Positions 17,084 to 25,889 of a DNA stretch of 64,000 nucleotides are shown piece after piece. Source of the stretch: JAGDMJ01 sp963809695 (GTDB taxonomy: Bacteria > Bacteroidota > Ignavibacteria > UBA10030 > UBA6906). The stretch's first letter is position 1. Each line of letters starts with the position of its first letter. The translations under genes were made by a program, and so were the position numbers. The DNA lies in contig CAWEKI010000005.1 in assembly GCA_963809695.1 (NCBI GenBank), forward strand, positions 86,825-150,824, read 5' to 3'. The notes below the pieces were generated by a model, which was not told the DNA's origin, did no database searches, and saw nothing but the letters and a program-made list of their open reading frames with translations.

Positions 17084-17118
17084 AGAGCAAGGGAAAATGG
17101 AAGAATTCGCGCCTTTTC

Positions 17119-17147
17119 AATATGAGGATTTCGGGACCGATTCTCAA
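17119..17147 (-). promoter_or_regulatory. Possible promoter of the six-hairpin glycosidase gene
   Basis: TTGAGA (17147-17142), 17 bases, CATATT (17124-17119) on the minus strand, 36 bases before the ATG. Confidence 0.35.
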
Positions 17148-17312
17148 ATCCAGCGCAGAAAATTCCTCACGGTCATAACTCCTGGCGTATTTGCGCGTAC
17201 AATAGGGTAAGGAGATGTTCCTTTTTACCAAACTATGACAATTCCGTGACATGCCTCCTCTCGCGCTGACGTATCTTGCATCCAACGACAATCAGCATAG
17301 GAAGGCAGAACA

Positions 17313-18479
17313 ATGAACATGCAAATCGCGAAACCGCTCCGGGTTGCGTATTTCGCCGGGACCATGAGGCCCGGGCACGACGGAGTCACCCGTGTGCTCT
17401 ACAGACTGATTGACGCCCTCAAACGTCAGGGTATTGAGAGCCTCTTCTTTTCACCCATTATTCCCGACCGGCTTCACCAGCCGGTGCCCATGCTTGAGGT
17501 CCCTTCAGTGACGTTTCCGTTGTACAAAGACTACCAGCTGCCCGTTCCGGGGTACAAACATTTCGAACAGGAGCTGCGGAATTTCAGTCCAGATCTCCTG
17601 CACATCAATAGTCCGTGCCCCCTGGGGCACGCAGCGGTGCATTACGGTCAGAAATTCGGAATACCGGTGGTGGCAACGTACCACACGCATTTTCCAAGTT
17701 ATGCCAAGTACTACAGGATCGAGGCGCTCGAGGCGTTCAGCTGGAAGTACTTCCGCAAACTGTACAACGCGTGCGAGCGCGTGTATGTGCCGTCCCGGCC
17801 CGTTATGGATGAACTCAGCGGGCACGGCTTTTCGTCGGTGGAATATCTTCCTCACGGGGTGGATGCAAGTATGTTCAGTCCGTTATACCGGTCAGAGGAG
17901 TGGCGGCGCTCCCACGGCATGGAAGGAAAGACAGTCCTTCTATTCGTTGGCCGGTTGGTGTGGGAGAAGGACCTTCGTACGCTGGCTCGAGCATACGCGA
18001 GAATCACTCCCGGCCATCCCGAGGTATTGTTTGCTCTGGCGGGAGACGGACCCGTCCGCGAAGAGCTGAAGCAGATGATGCCGGGGGCGCTCTTCCTCGG
18101 CCACCAGGCCGGCGAGGAGCTCTCACGGGCGTACGCCTCCAGCGACATTTTTGTTTTTCCGTCGACAACCGAGACGTTTGGAAACGTAACGGTGGAGGCG
18201 ATGGCGTCCGGCCTCCCCCCCGTTTGCGCGAGGGAAGGGGGCGCATACGGATTCATCGAACCGGGAGTCACCGGCATGCTTGCGGCGCCGCGTGATCCTC
18301 AAGACTTTGTCGCGCAGATCGAGTATCTCCTGGATTATCCGGACCGCAGGAGGAAAATGGGAAAAGCGGCATGCGCCTTCGCGCGTGGGCAGTCCTGGGA
18401 GAAGATTTTCGAACAGCTCTTCGAATCCTACGACGAGGTGGTGAAGACATATCGCCACAGCAGACCGATCGCGGCGTAG
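17313..18479 (+). CDS. GT4 family glycosyltransferase
   Basis: 388 residues from ATG 17313 with GGAAGG upstream. It is a GT-B fold retaining transferase. The N-terminal domain has GTMRPGHDGVTRVLYRL, the donor-side glycine loop, and VATYHTHFPSYAKYYR. The C-terminal domain has LLFVGRLVWEKDLRTLARAY, LAGDGPVREEL and the E-x7-E motif in PSTTETFGNVTVEAMASGLP. The text YHTHFPSY and the overall order resemble the mannosyltransferase/diacylglycerol-glycosyltransferase subgroup (MgtA-like), so a glycolipid product is possible; a ceramide glycosyltransferase would also suit the lipid genes nearby. The M64 peptidase gene starts 26 bases later. Confidence 0.88.
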   Translation: MNMQIAKPLRVAYFAGTMRPGHDGVTRVLYRLIDALKRQGIESLFFSPIIPDRLHQPVPMLEVPSVTFPLYKDYQLPVPGYKHFEQELRNFSPDLLHINSPCPLGHAAVHYGQKFGIPVVATYHTHFPSYAKYYRIEALEAFSWKYFRKLYNACERVYVPSRPVMDELSGHGFSSVEYLPHGVDASMFSPLYRSEEWRRSHGMEGKTVLLFVGRLVWEKDLRTLARAYARITPGHPEVLFALAGDGPVREELKQMMPGALFLGHQAGEELSRAYASSDIFVFPSTTETFGNVTVEAMASGLPPVCAREGGAYGFIEPGVTGMLAAPRDPQDFVAQIEYLLDYPDRRRKMGKAACAFARGQSWEKIFEQLFESYDEVVKTYRHSRPIAA

Positions 18480-18504
18480 TGTGCTCAACAACCGGATTTC
18501 TCCC

Positions 18505-19956
18505 ATGAAAGCCTCCGTCGCAACCCTGCTTCTCATTTTCTCTTTTGCGAGCACGGGTCTCGCCCAACAGGGTGTTACATTTGAGGATTATTTTGTCGAT
18601 TCAACGCTCCGGATCGACTACTATCACACCGGAGATGCCAGAGACGAGTTTCTTACTGTCGATCAGATGCTCCGGCAGGGACCCTGGGCCGGGAATCCGC
18701 GGAAGCTTCTCGATCCGTTTGGGCGCGGCCACTACTATGTGAAAATGTATGACGCCTCGACGAACACGCTTCTCTATTCACGCGGGTACGATGCTTACTT
18801 CGATGAATACCGTACAACGGAGTCCGCAGGCAAAGGGATCAAGAGAACCTATCACGAGTCTGTCCTCGTCCCCTGTCCCAGGAAACCCGTTCGTGTTGTC
18901 ATCGAATCCAGGGACCCCAGAAACGAGTTCCATCCGTTCTTCACGCACCAGGTTGACCCCGCGGATTATCATATTGTGGCGCCCATGCCCGACGCCCGCG
19001 ACAAGGTTTTCTCCGTCCTGAAGAGCGGTGCACCCCATTCGAACCTGGATCTTGTCTTTGTAGCCGAAGGGTATACGGCAGAGGAAGAGGACACCTTCAA
19101 AGCAGATCTGGAGAAGTACAAAGCAATTCTTCTGTCACTCGAACCGTACAAGAGCCACGCGGGACAAATCAACATCTCCGGCATATTCCGCCCGTCCGCG
19201 GAGAGCGGCGTGACGCAGCCGCGCGAAGGGATATTCAGGAACACGGCCGTCCGGTCGACGTTCAATGCCCTGGACACCGACCGCTATTTGTTGACGGAGG
19301 AGAACAGGGTGCTGCGTGATATCGCATCGGCCGCCCCGTATGACGTGCTGTGCGTCATGGTCAACAGCTCCCGCTACGGGGGCGGAGGACTCTATGGCGA
19401 CTACACGATCTTCACCGCACACAATGCGCTGAGCCAGACTGTCTTCCTGCACGAATTTGGCCATGGTTTCGCGGGGCTTGGGGACGAGTACTACGCCTCG
19501 GACGTCAGCTACGTGGATTTCTATCCTCGCGGGGTTGAGCCCGTTGAGCCAAACCTGACGGCGTTGCTCGACCCTTCCAAGCTGAAATGGAAAGATCTCG
19601 TCGTCCCCGGCACTGCCATTCCTACGGAATGGGGAAAAGCGGAATATGACAGCCTGCAGAAAGCGATGGCAGACATCGGCAGGCAACGAAGAGGCGGACC
19701 TTCCCGCGACACCACCGGAAGCCAGCGGAAGGAATTGGATGATCAGCTGCGGCTGATGCGCCAGCGGGTTTCTGACATCCTCACCAACGGTCCCCAGAAG
19801 AACACGGTGGGCGCTTTTGAGGGGGCAGGGTATACCAGTCAGGGCCTGTACCGCCCTGCCGTCAACTGCATGATGTTCTCCAACGAGCAGAAAGCACTCT
19901 GCAAGGTGTGTGAGCGTGCTGTTGCCACAATGATCACGCACTACGTGGGTGAATAG
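18505..19956 (+). CDS. Secreted M64-family (IgA peptidase-like) metallopeptidase
   Basis: 483 residues from ATG 18505; an in-frame GTG at 18481 gives eight extra residues but spoils the signal peptide MKASVATLLLIFSFASTGLAQ. The N-terminal domain (about residues 25-150) is a beta-sandwich, then NLDLVFVAEGYTAEEEDTF begins the peptidase domain. The zinc site is TVFLHEFGHGFAGLGDEYY (HExxH plus the downstream Glu), the M64 hallmark. C-terminal CMMFSNEQKALCKVCERA carries a cysteine pair often seen in this family. No T9SS sorting domain is present, so it is periplasmic or released by another way. Natural substrate unknown. Confidence 0.88.
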   Translation: MKASVATLLLIFSFASTGLAQQGVTFEDYFVDSTLRIDYYHTGDARDEFLTVDQMLRQGPWAGNPRKLLDPFGRGHYYVKMYDASTNTLLYSRGYDAYFDEYRTTESAGKGIKRTYHESVLVPCPRKPVRVVIESRDPRNEFHPFFTHQVDPADYHIVAPMPDARDKVFSVLKSGAPHSNLDLVFVAEGYTAEEEDTFKADLEKYKAILLSLEPYKSHAGQINISGIFRPSAESGVTQPREGIFRNTAVRSTFNALDTDRYLLTEENRVLRDIASAAPYDVLCVMVNSSRYGGGGLYGDYTIFTAHNALSQTVFLHEFGHGFAGLGDEYYASDVSYVDFYPRGVEPVEPNLTALLDPSKLKWKDLVVPGTAIPTEWGKAEYDSLQKAMADIGRQRRGGPSRDTTGSQRKELDDQLRLMRQRVSDILTNGPQKNTVGAFEGAGYTSQGLYRPAVNCMMFSNEQKALCKVCERAVATMITHYVGE

Positions 19957-20056
19957 ACATATATCTCTGTCGAATTTTCGGTGGAGCGGGTCAGGGATAT
20001 TTCTTACCCTTTGTCCTAAACGGATATCACACTGAACAACAGAGGGACCTTTGATC

Positions 20057-21154
20057 ATGACCCATCTTCCACCCAAGTCCGAAATGGAGCAAGCCTATCT
20101 GCGGAGCGATACTTCGTATGACGGCGTGTTCTACCTCGGCGTGCGAACCACGGCCATTTTCTGCAAACCTTCCTGTCAGGCCCGCAAACCGCGGCCGGAA
20201 AACGTGGAATTCTTCTCATCGCCTCATGATGCTGTTTTTGCGGGGTACCGCCCATGCAAGCGCTGCCGGCCGCTCGAGCAAAATGGGCAGCCGCCGGAGT
20301 GGATCAGGGGGCTGCTCGAGCGCATCGACCGCAACCCTTCGGACCGGATCACGGACCGAACGCTCCGCGAAATGGGCATCGATCCGGCACGGGCACGCCG
20401 CTATTTCCAGAAACAATATGGAATGACCTTCCAGGCCTACTGCCGCGGAAGAAGGTTGGGGAAGTCTCTCGAGCAAATACGCCGCGGAGGGGATCTGGAC
20501 GATGTGGCACTGGGATACGGGTATGAATCGCACAGCGGTTTCCGGGAGGCGTTCGCCAAAACATTTGGCAGGGCACCCGGACAAAGCCGTGAAACCGATT
20601 GTATCGTTGTCGCATGGGTCGAAAGTCCGATCGGGCCTCTCATCGCCGCTGCGGATTCCGAAGGTGTCTGTCTCCTGGAGTTTACAGACCGGCGCATGCT
20701 CGATGCACAATTCGAGAAACTGCGCCGCTACTTCCATTGCCCCATTCTCCCCGGGGAGAACGAACACCTTCATTTGCTCAAGAACGAACTGAAGGCCTAC
20801 TTTGCCGGAGAGCTCAAGGACTTCTCCGTCGCGCTGGTATATCCGGGCAGTGCCTTCCAGGAAAAGGTGTGGAACGAACTCAGAACAATCCCGTATGGTG
20901 CCACGGTGTCGTACGAAGATATCGCCCGCCGGATCGGGGTGCCTGCCGCCGTGCGGGCCGTGGGACACGCCAACGGCTTGAACCGCATTGCGATCGTTAT
21001 CCCCTGCCACCGTGTGGTGAACAAAAGCGGAGAACTCGGCGGGTACGGAGGCGGATTGTGGAGGAAGAAATTGCTGCTCGATCTGGAGCGGGGAGAAAGG
21101 CAGTTCGAGTGGAGCAGTAGTCAGAAAGAACCGCTTGGCACACCTCTCCCATAA
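20057..21154 (+). CDS. ada: Ada-type methylated-DNA repair protein and regulator
   Basis: 365 residues from ATG 20057. It has all three Ada parts: an N-terminal zinc domain with four Cys (FCKPSCQARKP near residue 36 and RPCKRCRP near 70) that accepts methyl from phosphotriesters. An AraC-type helix-turn-helix (about 90-175, FRREAF-like FREAFAKTFGRAPGQ) follows. The C-terminal O6-alkylguanine transferase has the active-site motif IVIPCHRVVNKSGELGGYGGG. Such proteins repair alkylated DNA and, once methylated, activate their own genes. No alkA or alkB lies next to it. It is followed by an unrelated small gene with its own terminator. Confidence 0.94.
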   Translation: MTHLPPKSEMEQAYLRSDTSYDGVFYLGVRTTAIFCKPSCQARKPRPENVEFFSSPHDAVFAGYRPCKRCRPLEQNGQPPEWIRGLLERIDRNPSDRITDRTLREMGIDPARARRYFQKQYGMTFQAYCRGRRLGKSLEQIRRGGDLDDVALGYGYESHSGFREAFAKTFGRAPGQSRETDCIVVAWVESPIGPLIAAADSEGVCLLEFTDRRMLDAQFEKLRRYFHCPILPGENEHLHLLKNELKAYFAGELKDFSVALVYPGSAFQEKVWNELRTIPYGATVSYEDIARRIGVPAAVRAVGHANGLNRIAIVIPCHRVVNKSGELGGYGGGLWRKKLLLDLERGERQFEWSSSQKEPLGTPLP

Positions 21155-21241
21155 ATCCCTGGTTCTGGAACCATCTTCGGCTCCCTTCCGTTGTGGAGTT
21201 ATTCGCCGTTAAACTTACTAATTAGCTGAAAGGAGCCAATC

Positions 21242-21538
21242 ATGTACATGTCGCGCGAAGTTATGCATTGCAAGCCGGGCAAAGCCAAGGACCTGGTGAC
21301 AAAATTCAAGAAGATGGGTAACGCCATGAAGGCGAGGGGCTATGCCAACATACGCGTGTATACCGACGTGAGTGCCGAAAAGTACTGGACCGTCGTCATG
21401 GAGCAGGACGTCGAGAAGATCGATGACCTGGCTGAGTTGAGCCGTAAAATGTCGGAGGACAAGGAGCTCATGAAACTGATTGACGGCTACCACGAGCTTG
21501 TGATCGACGGCAGGCGCGAGCTGTACAAGCTTGAATAG
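21242..21538 (+). CDS. Small dimeric alpha/beta-barrel protein (NIPSNAP/ABM-like)
   Basis: 98 residues with AAAGGAG ahead of the ATG. The plan is strand-helix-strand-strand-helix-strand: MSREVMHCKPGKAKDLVTKF, then a helix, NIRVYTDVSAEKYWTVVMEQ, a second helix (DLAELSRKM) and HELVIDGRRELYKL. This is the ferredoxin-like dimeric barrel fold shared by NIPSNAP and antibiotic-biosynthesis-monooxygenase proteins. Function unknown. A strong intrinsic terminator follows, and the convergent gene beyond it has two copies of a related fold. Confidence 0.75.
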   Translation: MYMSREVMHCKPGKAKDLVTKFKKMGNAMKARGYANIRVYTDVSAEKYWTVVMEQDVEKIDDLAELSRKMSEDKELMKLIDGYHELVIDGRRELYKLE

Positions 21539-21570
21539 AAGCACCCGGATTGCGTTCCGTACCGCCTCGA

Positions 21571-21603
21571 GGGGGTCTCTTGAAAACAGGAGACCCCCCT
21601 TTT
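21571..21603 (+). terminator. Intrinsic terminator
   Basis: Perfect 9-pair stem GGGGGTCTC (21571-21579) / GAGACCCCC (21590-21598) with a 10-base loop, then CTTTT. It ends the small barrel gene. Confidence 0.8.
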
Positions 21604-21627
21604 GGGAACGGAAGCGGCAGGAGACGT

Positions 21628-22395
21628 TTAGAGAACCTGACGCAGGCTCCGGGCAAGAAGCACATGATAGGTACGCACGATCAGGTCATCACTGGTGGCC
21701 GCCCTCTTCCCCAATTCCTGTTCCACACCAAGCTTCCACTGATAGAGAATGGAGAAGGTATGCCTGAGTTTTTCGGTGAGACGGGTAAACGTGCCGCTGT
21801 CTTCGTAGGCGCCGGCATCTTTCGGACTGTCCCAGAGGGTTACCGAGAGGTGCTCGCTTCGGTCCTGCGTATTGGCCACAAGAAGATTGAAGCGGCATCC
21901 CGGCAGCGCGAGAAGCGTCGGAGCAATGTCCCGTTCATAGATCCGGGTAAATTCCTCCGCCATCTCCGGGCGAACATGAACAGATACAACGCGCAAAAAC
22001 GTCAAGGGCGCGTTGCTCCGGAGCAACCGGGAAACGTCGGTGTGGAGTGAGACTGTATATGACCGGTAGACAGGCGGGCGGGGCTCGGGAGAATACTCCA
22101 GATGCAAATCAGAGGTGAGACGAATCTTGTAGTCCGATGACTCCGCGATGTATCCCTTCGACCGTTCCATCAGGTCGGGAAATGCGCTCGTCGTCTCATG
22201 AAGGCCGGCGCTTTCCGGCTTGTCCCAGAGTGCCAGCGACAAGACATCTTCTTCCACCTCATCGCTGCGTACCAGCGCAACATAGAGACATCCTGCCGCT
22301 CTCTGCAGTTCCGGGACCATCGACTCCTCGAACAGCGTTCGGAAGGCCCAGAGATGATCCGGACTGATCTGGAGTTGCACTGACCGCAGGAACAT
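21628..22395 (-). CDS. Tandem dimeric alpha/beta-barrel (ABM-like) protein
   Basis: 255 residues from ATG 22395, chosen because GGAGGAGC lies eight bases upstream; the reading frame runs open further upstream without conserved text. It contains two fused barrel domains. The first is residues 1-100 (RSVQLQISPDHLWAFRTLF ... SLALWDKPESAGLHE), the second 130-230 (RVVSVHVRPEMAEEFTRIY ... SVTLWDSPKDAGAYED). The repeated 'LS.tLWD.p..Ag..E' shows internal duplication. Such monomers form a pseudo-dimer. Possible roles include heme or quinone chemistry, or stress sensing; none can be read here. It follows the GAF-PP2C gene after 32 bases on the same strand. Confidence 0.7.
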   Translation of the reverse strand: MFLRSVQLQISPDHLWAFRTLFEESMVPELQRAAGCLYVALVRSDEVEEDVLSLALWDKPESAGLHETTSAFPDLMERSKGYIAESSDYKIRLTSDLHLEYSPEPRPPVYRSYTVSLHTDVSRLLRSNAPLTFLRVVSVHVRPEMAEEFTRIYERDIAPTLLALPGCRFNLLVANTQDRSEHLSVTLWDSPKDAGAYEDSGTFTRLTEKLRHTFSILYQWKLGVEQELGKRAATSDDLIVRTYHVLLARSLRQVL

Positions 22396-22427
22396 AGGGG
22401 AAGCTCCTCCCTGGCATTGGGATCGCG

Positions 22428-23741
22428 TCAGTTGGCGGACGCGACTTTGTGAATTCGTTTGACGACCACGAGCGTCATGTCGTCGGCCTGCGCCATTCCT
22501 CCTGCAAAGGTCTTCACCTCCTTGATGATACACTCCATTAACGTGGAAGCACTTTCCTTTCGGTGCTCCTGAATGACCTTCGCAAGGAGTTCCTCGCCAA
22601 ACTGCACCTCCGATGCGTTCGCTGCCTCCGTGATCCCGTCGGAATACACGACAAGAACATCACCCGGCCCCATGGAGACCGCTTCTTCCTCAAAAGGGAA
22701 ATCTTCGAGAATGCTCAGCACCAGTCCGCCCGTCCGGAGCCGCTGTATGTGGCCGTCTTCCGTCACAAGAAACGGATTGTCATGTCCGGCGTTCGAGAAC
22801 GCCAGCTGGTGAAGTTGAGGATCGAGGATGGCATAGAAGAGCGTGACGAATTTTTCGGGGCTTGTGCTCAGATAGAGGAGCTTGTTGGCACGCTGCACAC
22901 AAAGCTTTGGAGAAACGTTGAGGAGGGTTTGGCCACGCAGAGTTGCCTGGACGTTGGCCATCAAGAGCGATGCGGGAAGCCCCTTGCCGGATACATCGGC
23001 CAGGCAAACCGCAATGCGATGGTCATCCGTCGGGATGAAATCGAAATAATCGCCACCCACCATCTGCGCGGGAACGCTGCTCCCGGCGACGTCGTACCCA
23101 TCAATCACGGGAGCACTGCTGGGCAGGAGGTCGGATTGAATGCGGGCCGCAAGCCGGACCTCCTCTTTCATGCGCAGCAGTGTCTGCTCCGATTCATACA
23201 GGCGAGCATTTTCGACCACCTGCGCGGATTGTGCGGCGATAATCGCCAGCAGCCGTTGATCTTCATCTGTAAACTGCCTGCCGTCCTTCTTGTTGTACAC
23301 CGTGAGGACACCCTTCAATTCGGACTTGATCATCATCGGCACGCACAGAAGGGACCGTATGGAGGCATCCCACTGCACGCCGCGGAATCTGGCATCGTTT
23401 GCCGGGTCATTGATGGTGATGGGGCGCTTGTTGAGATGCATCCAACCGAGGAGGCTCTGATTGAAATGATATCGCGGGTTCTGGGCGGAGCTCGCCATGG
23501 TGCGCACAAGGGTTTTCATGGGGGAATTCGCTTCCGGATCGACGAGCGTGATCACCCCCTGCTCCGCGTTGATCGCGCGCAGTGAGCGGTGAATGATCGT
23601 GTGCATGATGTCTTGCGAATTGACGGAAGCGCCGATCGCCCGGGCAAGGTCATTCAGGATGGAGAGCTCTTCGACGGCCCGCTTGAGCCGCTGGTTCTCC
23701 TCGACGAGAGGCTGAGACGCGTGAATCTCCTGGACAGCCAT
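22428..23741 (-). CDS. GAF domain PP2C (SpoIIE/RsbU-type) phosphatase
   Basis: 437 residues, GGAGATG ahead of the ATG. An N-terminal coiled-coil segment (residues 10-35) leads into a GAF sensor domain (about 25-175, with SLLCVPMMIKSELKGVLTVYNK). A short helix connects to a PP2C-like serine phosphatase (about 195-430). Its metal sites are visible in VGGDYFDFIPTDDHRIAVCLADVSGKG (first and second Asp), ASLLMANVQAT, AFSNAGHDNPF and VVYSDGITEAAN (Asp near the end). Such proteins dephosphorylate anti-sigma-factor antagonists in partner-switching stress pathways. No anti-sigma or antagonist gene is nearby, so the target is unknown. Confidence 0.92.
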   Translation of the reverse strand: MAVQEIHASQPLVEENQRLKRAVEELSILNDLARAIGASVNSQDIMHTIIHRSLRAINAEQGVITLVDPEANSPMKTLVRTMASSAQNPRYHFNQSLLGWMHLNKRPITINDPANDARFRGVQWDASIRSLLCVPMMIKSELKGVLTVYNKKDGRQFTDEDQRLLAIIAAQSAQVVENARLYESEQTLLRMKEEVRLAARIQSDLLPSSAPVIDGYDVAGSSVPAQMVGGDYFDFIPTDDHRIAVCLADVSGKGLPASLLMANVQATLRGQTLLNVSPKLCVQRANKLLYLSTSPEKFVTLFYAILDPQLHQLAFSNAGHDNPFLVTEDGHIQRLRTGGLVLSILEDFPFEEEAVSMGPGDVLVVYSDGITEAANASEVQFGEELLAKVIQEHRKESASTLMECIIKEVKTFAGGMAQADDMTLVVVKRIHKVASAN

Positions 23742-23814
23742 GAGTCATCTCCACAATGTGCAAGAACAGGGTGGGTTTGTCAAAGTAAGAAAAATGGCGT
23801 GAAAAGCAAAGTCC

Positions 23815-23860
23815 GAAAACGACATGACTTAGTGCTGTTTGCTAAGTCATAGTCGTTTTC
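23815..23860. repeat. Long imperfect hairpin between convergent-side genes
   Basis: Arms GAAAACGAC + TGACTTAG (from 23815) and CTAAGTCA + GTCGTTTTC (to 23860) pair over 17 positions with a small internal bulge (A against TA) and a loop of about 9. It lies between the start of the PP2C gene and the end of the chitinase gene. It could end the chitinase transcript or regulate the PP2C gene; there is no U run. Confidence 0.6.
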
Positions 23861-24009
23861 AGGATCCCGCGGACACCGCTCAGAACGCTCTATCTTCCCC
23901 AGGCGGGCGAGGAGGCCTGGGCTCGCGCTCTCCTTCCTGAACAACAGCCTCGACCCTTCTAAGAAAGAGAAGTAGCAACTGCCGGTGAGAGCTTCGCCCG
24001 CTGCGAGCT

Positions 24010-25437
24010 TTACTTCACCAGAATCATCTTCCGGATCTGAACCTGCTCGGGTTCGCCGGGGTCCAGCAGGCGGACGCCCATCCGGCAGAAGTAGACGCCG
24101 CTTGGAAGATCGAAGCTCGTAAACTGGATCTGTTGGTTGCCGGGCTCTCCCACACCATTCACAAGGTCCATCACCTTCCTGCCCAGGATGTCAAAAACTG
24201 AGAGCGTGAGGTACGCGCGATGGGGAAGCGTGAACCGAATGGTTGCCGAGCCGTTGAATGGATTCGGGGACACTTCCTGCAACATGGCAGGCGGTGACGG
24301 GGAGGGTTGCTCCGTCCCCCCATGATCCACGCCTGTAATTGCTGCCAGCGTGTCAAGCGACCGCCGCACATTATGCGAGAACACCGTTCCACCCGCCACA
24401 TCCCAGTTGATCGACCAGGTCATGACACCCCGGAAGGCGGGGTATCCCATCGGACGCAAAAGCACGTACAGGCCGCCGAATGACCGGCCCTTGAGCAGAT
24501 ACTGGAGTACCTGGTCCACCACCGCCGGACTGGTGTAGCCGCTGAGAGCCGCCGACGGTGATGCCGGGAGGCCGATCACGACTTGATCAGCCCTCAGCGG
24601 CGGGAACAGGGTGGTCCCTCCCGGAACGCTCACCGGAAAACCCGCAAGCAGCATGTCGACCATTGCGACATGGAAATCCGCCGTTCCCGGCGTGTACACG
24701 TGGCCGTCCGGCGCACTCATTGAACCGGTGTTGTAGTGTTGCACCTGGATGAACGTGATCTTATCACGCAGTGCGTGAATGAGCGGAAGATACGATCCGA
24801 AGACGCCACCGTAGTAACTGTACCCACCCTGCACGCCGACGGTCTCCGGCGCGAATGTGAGCAAAAAATGTTCCGGGAATTGTCCGGCAAGCTTTTGAAT
24901 CGCATCGATCAGATTCACGATCGTTGGGCTCGTTGGTGACCGGAAGTCAGCGTCGTCCGACTGAAGGATGAGGGATTGTGACTCCAAATCAATATCCAGG
25001 CCGTCAAACCCATACATGTCAATGATGCGGGCCATGGACGCTACAAACGTATCGGCGTCAGCCTTAGTCTGCAGCTGGACCACCGCATTCGCGCCCCCGA
25101 CGGAGACCAGAACCTTCTTTCCCCTGCCTTTGAGCAAGGAGACATCGCTCGCGAAGCCGGCCGGGTCGGCATAGAGTGCGCTGTCCGGCGCGAAACGCAT
25201 CGACGCCCCCGGGGTGGTTGTGGGCTCTGCGAAGGCAACGATGACGACATCATAGTCGTCGGGCACAGCGGAAAGCCGGAGTGGTCCCGCCTGGTTGATA
25301 AAGTTGTGCCAGTAGCCCACAAGGAGATGCGTGGCCACCGTGTCGGCGTGCGGGAGAGGAGCCGCAATCCCGGAGGAGGGTGAGAGAAGAACAGCCGCAG
25401 CCACAACCAGCGTGTGCAATCGAATAGTATGCGCCAT
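24010..25437 (-). CDS. GH18 chitinase-like protein with T9SS sorting domain
   Basis: 475 residues from ATG 25437. Signal peptide (MAHTIRLHTLVVAAAVLL), then a GH18 TIM barrel beginning HLLVGYWHNFINQAG. The catalytic motif DGLDIDLESQS (DxxDxDxE) contains the acid/base Glu. QVQHYNTGSM and GVMTWSINWDVAG are the usual later strands. The last about 90 residues form a type IX sorting domain: EVSPNPFNGSATIRFTLP, LSVFDILGRKVMDLV and SGVYFCRMGVRLL..RKMILVK. The protein should be exported by Sec and carried across the outer membrane by T9SS. It lies 14 kb from the main chitin cluster. It is closer to secreted endo-type GH18 than to the tandem pair at 39358/41368. Confidence 0.9.
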   Translation of the reverse strand: MAHTIRLHTLVVAAAVLLSPSSGIAAPLPHADTVATHLLVGYWHNFINQAGPLRLSAVPDDYDVVIVAFAEPTTTPGASMRFAPDSALYADPAGFASDVSLLKGRGKKVLVSVGGANAVVQLQTKADADTFVASMARIIDMYGFDGLDIDLESQSLILQSDDADFRSPTSPTIVNLIDAIQKLAGQFPEHFLLTFAPETVGVQGGYSYYGGVFGSYLPLIHALRDKITFIQVQHYNTGSMSAPDGHVYTPGTADFHVAMVDMLLAGFPVSVPGGTTLFPPLRADQVVIGLPASPSAALSGYTSPAVVDQVLQYLLKGRSFGGLYVLLRPMGYPAFRGVMTWSINWDVAGGTVFSHNVRRSLDTLAAITGVDHGGTEQPSPSPPAMLQEVSPNPFNGSATIRFTLPHRAYLTLSVFDILGRKVMDLVNGVGEPGNQQIQFTSFDLPSGVYFCRMGVRLLDPGEPEQVQIRKMILVK

Positions 25438-25889
25438 CCCAGGCACCTGCCCTTCGCAATATTCCAACGGCCCTCAACTACCGCACAGGCACGAATCAAT
25501 TTTTTGTGAACACCAACCATGGCCTCTCTGTTCCCGTTTCCCGGCCTGTTCCCTAAAAAATTCTGACATTCTTTTCTTGCTATTCAAATCTCCGTTTGTT
25601 ATAATCGACTTTGTTTTTTCAGGCACTTTACCTGTTCTTGCAAAATGGTCCTTTGGTTTCTCCGCAGTGGTACTCCGCGTCATTGCGCAAACACGTGCCC
25701 CGGGCGCGGGCCGTAGCCGCGTACTCCGCATTGTCGCGCGAGGCCCCCCCGCCATGCATCGTGCGCGTCCTTCCTCCATAACTCAAGTTGTCTTTTTTTG
25801 ACTGGTGTCGCCCCATCTGTGAATCGATCTTCACACGTGGTCTGCGTGTTATCGTCGTTGTGCATGTGAGCGTGTAGTGGGGAAGAGAT
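25438..25889. other. 452-base intergenic region with promoter and long leader
   Basis: No gene is seen. It holds the promoter below and, downstream of it, about 280 bases of leader before the KaiC-like gene. The leader has GC-rich stretches and a T-rich run near 25790 but no riboswitch consensus I can recognise. Confidence 0.6.
25577..25605 (+). promoter_or_regulatory. Promoter of the exopolysaccharide-like operon
   Basis: TTGCTA (25577-25582), 17 bases, TATAAT (25600-25605), a perfect -10. Expected start near 25612, giving a leader of roughly 278 bases to the ATG at 25890. Confidence 0.7.

Noticed and set aside
23755..23783. Promoter TTGACA-17-CACATT before the PP2C phosphatase gene
   Set aside because: The -10 matches poorly and a start there would leave almost no leader for the ribosome site.
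25606..25889. Cobalamin or c-di-GMP riboswitch in the operon leader
   Set aside because: No recognisable B12-box or c-di-GMP core was found by reading.
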